This document shows positions 31,549-33,146 of a DNA stretch of 33,146 nt, piece after piece. The stretch is taken from positions 1-33,146 of the forward strand of contig CANRJP010000020.1 of assembly GCA_947630975.1 (NCBI GenBank). Direction: 5' to 3'. The notes under the pieces are model-generated. The model saw nothing but the letters and a program-made list of their open reading frames with translations. It made no database searches and was not told where the DNA came from. Source of the DNA: an uncultured Clostridia bacterium (GTDB lineage Bacteria > Bacillota > Clostridia > UMGS1883). Positions within the stretch are counted from its first letter, which is position 1; the number at the start of each line of letters is the position of its first letter. The position numbers and the translations under genes were made by a program.

Positions 31549-32556
31549 GTGGAAAACCCGCTAAAAGCCGAGATAGACAAAATCACCGCCGAAGTGCGCC
31601 GTGACCCGGCCCACATACGGCGGTGGCTGGAAAAGGAGGAGGAGCTGAAAAAATCGCCGGAGCTTTTTCTGCGCCACAGGAGGTTTTTCACCGAGGACTT
31701 TGTCTTTGAACCCGGCGAGGACATCATGGTCTATCCCGATTTCAACTACCCCCTGCCAAAGCCGAAGCCGTCCGACCCTCCGGAGTTCTGCGATCCGGTA
31801 CTGCACCGGCACGAGTTCTATGAGATGTTTTATGTGTACAGCGGGCTCTGCGAGTGTATATATGAAAATCAGACCTACGCTCTGGGGCCCGGCTCCCTCT
31901 GCGTTTTTAACACCCTGTGCAGCCACAGGCTGCACAATATCGGCGGCGAAAGTCTCGTCTATAATATAATGCTTCGCGAAAAATCCTTCATCACGGAGCT
32001 GGTTCCGGTTTTGGGCGAAAACGATTTGTTTTTCAACTTTTTTCTCCGATCCTTCAACGGCGGCGCCGACCGGCCAAACCTTATGCTCTTCGATTTGGAA
32101 CCCGGCGGGCCGGCGGAGGCATACGTTTTCGGCCTCATAAGGGAATACCGACAGGGCAGAGCCAACAGTCAAAGCATGATGAAGCTGATGTACGCCTCCC
32201 TGCTCATCGAGCTGTCCCGTATGTACATGAGCGGCGGCGAAAGCGACGGGGATTTCGCCCCCATAATGGCCTATATCAGCGAAAACTGGAGCCGGGTCAC
32301 AATGAAGGAGCTGTCCTCGCTGTTCCACATATCTCAAAGCGGACTTTCCCGTCTGTTCAAAGAGAGAACCGGGACGGACTTTTCCGACTACATACGGCGG
32401 TTCCGCATGGAGAGGGCGGCCCGGATGCTGGCGCGGTCGGAGCTGACCGTGGAAAAGATAGCCGAGCTCTGCGGCTACAGCCAGCGGGCCTCCTTTGACA
32501 AGGAGTTTAAGAAGTTCACCGGCGTCACGCCCTGTCAGTACCGTAAGGAGCTGTAA
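31549..32556 (+). CDS. AraC-family transcriptional regulator
   Basis: This 335-residue protein has a cupin-type sensor half and an AraC DNA-binding half. The cupin part shows VLHRHEFYEMFYVYSG, with His86 and His88, and YALGPGSLCVFN. The C-terminal 100 residues hold two helix-turn-helix motifs: MKELSSLFHISQSGLSRLFKE and VEKIAELCGYSQRASFDKEF, ending GVTPCQYRKEL as the family does. The start is GTG at 31549, preceded by AAAAGGAGG. It is transcribed away from the rhamnosidase gene, with overlapping promoters, so it most likely controls that gene in response to a sugar such as rhamnose (inference). A terminator follows at 32728. Confidence 0.92.
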   Translation: MENPLKAEIDKITAEVRRDPAHIRRWLEKEEELKKSPELFLRHRRFFTEDFVFEPGEDIMVYPDFNYPLPKPKPSDPPEFCDPVLHRHEFYEMFYVYSGLCECIYENQTYALGPGSLCVFNTLCSHRLHNIGGESLVYNIMLREKSFITELVPVLGENDLFFNFFLRSFNGGADRPNLMLFDLEPGGPAEAYVFGLIREYRQGRANSQSMMKLMYASLLIELSRMYMSGGESDGDFAPIMAYISENWSRVTMKELSSLFHISQSGLSRLFKERTGTDFSDYIRRFRMERAARMLARSELTVEKIAELCGYSQRASFDKEFKKFTGVTPCQYRKEL

Positions 32557-32610
32557 AAAAACTCACAATGTAATCTGGAGGCACGGGGGCTGTCAAAAAA
32601 ATCGTGCAGA

Positions 32611-32703
32611 ACGGACGAAAATCAGCCCGCGCAGGCGGCTGTGCCGCCGAGCAGGCCCTCCCGACGGCGTACATAGGTACGCCGAGTGGTGATTTTCGTT
32701 CGT
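32611..32703. repeat. Folded intergenic element with an outer stem and two inner hairpins
   Basis: The ends 32611-32624 (ACGGACGAAAATCA) and 32690-32703 pair over 14 bases with one mismatch. Inside are GGCGGC-TGT-GCCGCC (32634-32648) and CGGCGTAC-ATAG-GTACGCCG (32665-32684). The whole would fold as a three-way junction in RNA, or a cruciform in DNA. It lies between the AraC gene and a terminator. It could be a small non-autonomous mobile repeat (MITE or REP-like) or a structured RNA; no open frame is inside. Confidence 0.65.
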
Positions 32704-32727
32704 AATTCAAGGGCATAAATTAGAAAG

Positions 32728-32759
32728 AAAAATCGCCGGTTCAAAAAACGGCGGTTTTT
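32728..32759. terminator. Bidirectional terminator between the AraC and alr genes
   Basis: AAAAATCGCCG (32728-32738) pairs with CGGCGGTTTTT (32749-32759), with one G-T pair and a ten-base loop. A and T runs on both sides serve the two convergent genes. Confidence 0.8.
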
Positions 32760-32855
32760 CAACATTAATAGTTTTAATTTTATTGCCAGAATTACCAACA
32801 CATTAATTCGACCTACATAATGGCTTCCAGCCCTTGAATGGTCTGCGCCATTTTT

Positions 32856-33146
32856 TTACAGCCCCACAATAACACGCTCCGGGCGCGAACCCAGACGGCT
32901 GAAAATCTCGTTGGCAATAGTGCCGCATCTGTCCGCCAGCTCACAGGCGGTAATGCATTCCTCCCCGTCAGAACCGATGATAACGGCGAAATCGCCGGCT
33001 CTAACGTCCATACCGGTAACGTCGGCCATGAACTGGTCCATACATACCAAGCCCACGATCGGAGCCCGACGGCCCTTTATCAGCACCTCTCCCCTGCCGG
33101 AAAGGGCGCGGGGCACTCCGTCGGCGTAACCGGCGGCCACCACGGC
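32856..33146 (-). CDS. alr: Alanine racemase, C-terminal part (continues beyond the window)
   Basis: Only the last 96 residues are in the window; the gene begins beyond 33146. The sequence VAAGYADGVPRAL, GEVLIKGRRAPIVGLVCMDQFMADVTG, GDFAVIIGSDG and CGTIANEIFSRLGSRPERV is the C-terminal beta domain of pyridoxal-phosphate alanine racemases, including the CMDQ block at the dimer active site. The enzyme interconverts L- and D-alanine for the cell wall. A serine or vancomycin-type racemase cannot be excluded from this part alone. It converges with the AraC gene, with a shared terminator between them. Confidence 0.9.
   Translation of the reverse strand, partial: AVVAAGYADGVPRALSGRGEVLIKGRRAPIVGLVCMDQFMADVTGMDVRAGDFAVIIGSDGEECITACELADRCGTIANEIFSRLGSRPERVIVGL

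Overview
The window reads as a chromosomal segment of an anaerobic Gram-positive bacterium of the Clostridia, most likely a fibre-degrading gut species. The grounds are strong AGGAGG-type ribosome sites, TTGACA/17/TATAAT promoters, frequent GTG and TTG starts, the type I-C cas set, a lipoprotein solute-binding protein, and a large secreted rhamnosidase. No rRNA or tRNA gene was recognised. The left part (1-6060) looks more AT-rich than the right part (18-33 kb).

Left accessory region (1-6060): a PD-(D/E)XK Rpn-type nuclease, a DUF4143 ATPase, a Phd-like antitoxin with a PIN toxin, and a Fic protein, each with its own near-consensus promoter. Two unrecognised genes and a headless gene fragment follow on the minus strand, ending against the CRISPR trailer.

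CRISPR region (6066-17924): a complete type I-C system on the minus strand, in the order cas3-cas5-cas8c(with internal cas11c)-cas7-cas4-cas1-cas2-leader-array. The array has 41 repeats of 33 bp and 40 spacers of 32-37 bp, and its newest end is next to cas2. An IS481-family element (6169-7497) sits in the spacer between the two oldest repeats and the rest, flanked by a 5-bp target duplication. The repeats form blocks of sequence variants that record the array's history.

Sugar-sensing and polysaccharide region (18123-32759): a sugar-type binding lipoprotein overlaps a hybrid histidine kinase with two receivers, and no permease is present. Next come a secreted Svx-like metallopeptidase/beta-helix/LamG protein and a convergent MATE transporter; both lose their natural C-termini at one shared junction near 25553. 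A 1449-residue GH78-type alpha-L-rhamnosidase carries two related F5/8-type C modules, and a divergent AraC regulator shares an overlapping promoter region with it. Together these suggest detection and breakdown of a rhamnose-containing plant polysaccharide such as pectin; the substrate is inferred. The window ends with a cruciform-like intergenic element, a bidirectional terminator and the 3' part of an alanine racemase gene.

I found no wholly new defence system. The strongest unusual signals are the layered CRISPR repeat variants, the IS-split spacer, the internal Cas11c start, the reciprocal gene truncation near 25553, the nested sugar-binding modules in the rhamnosidase, and the folded intergenic element at 32611-32703.
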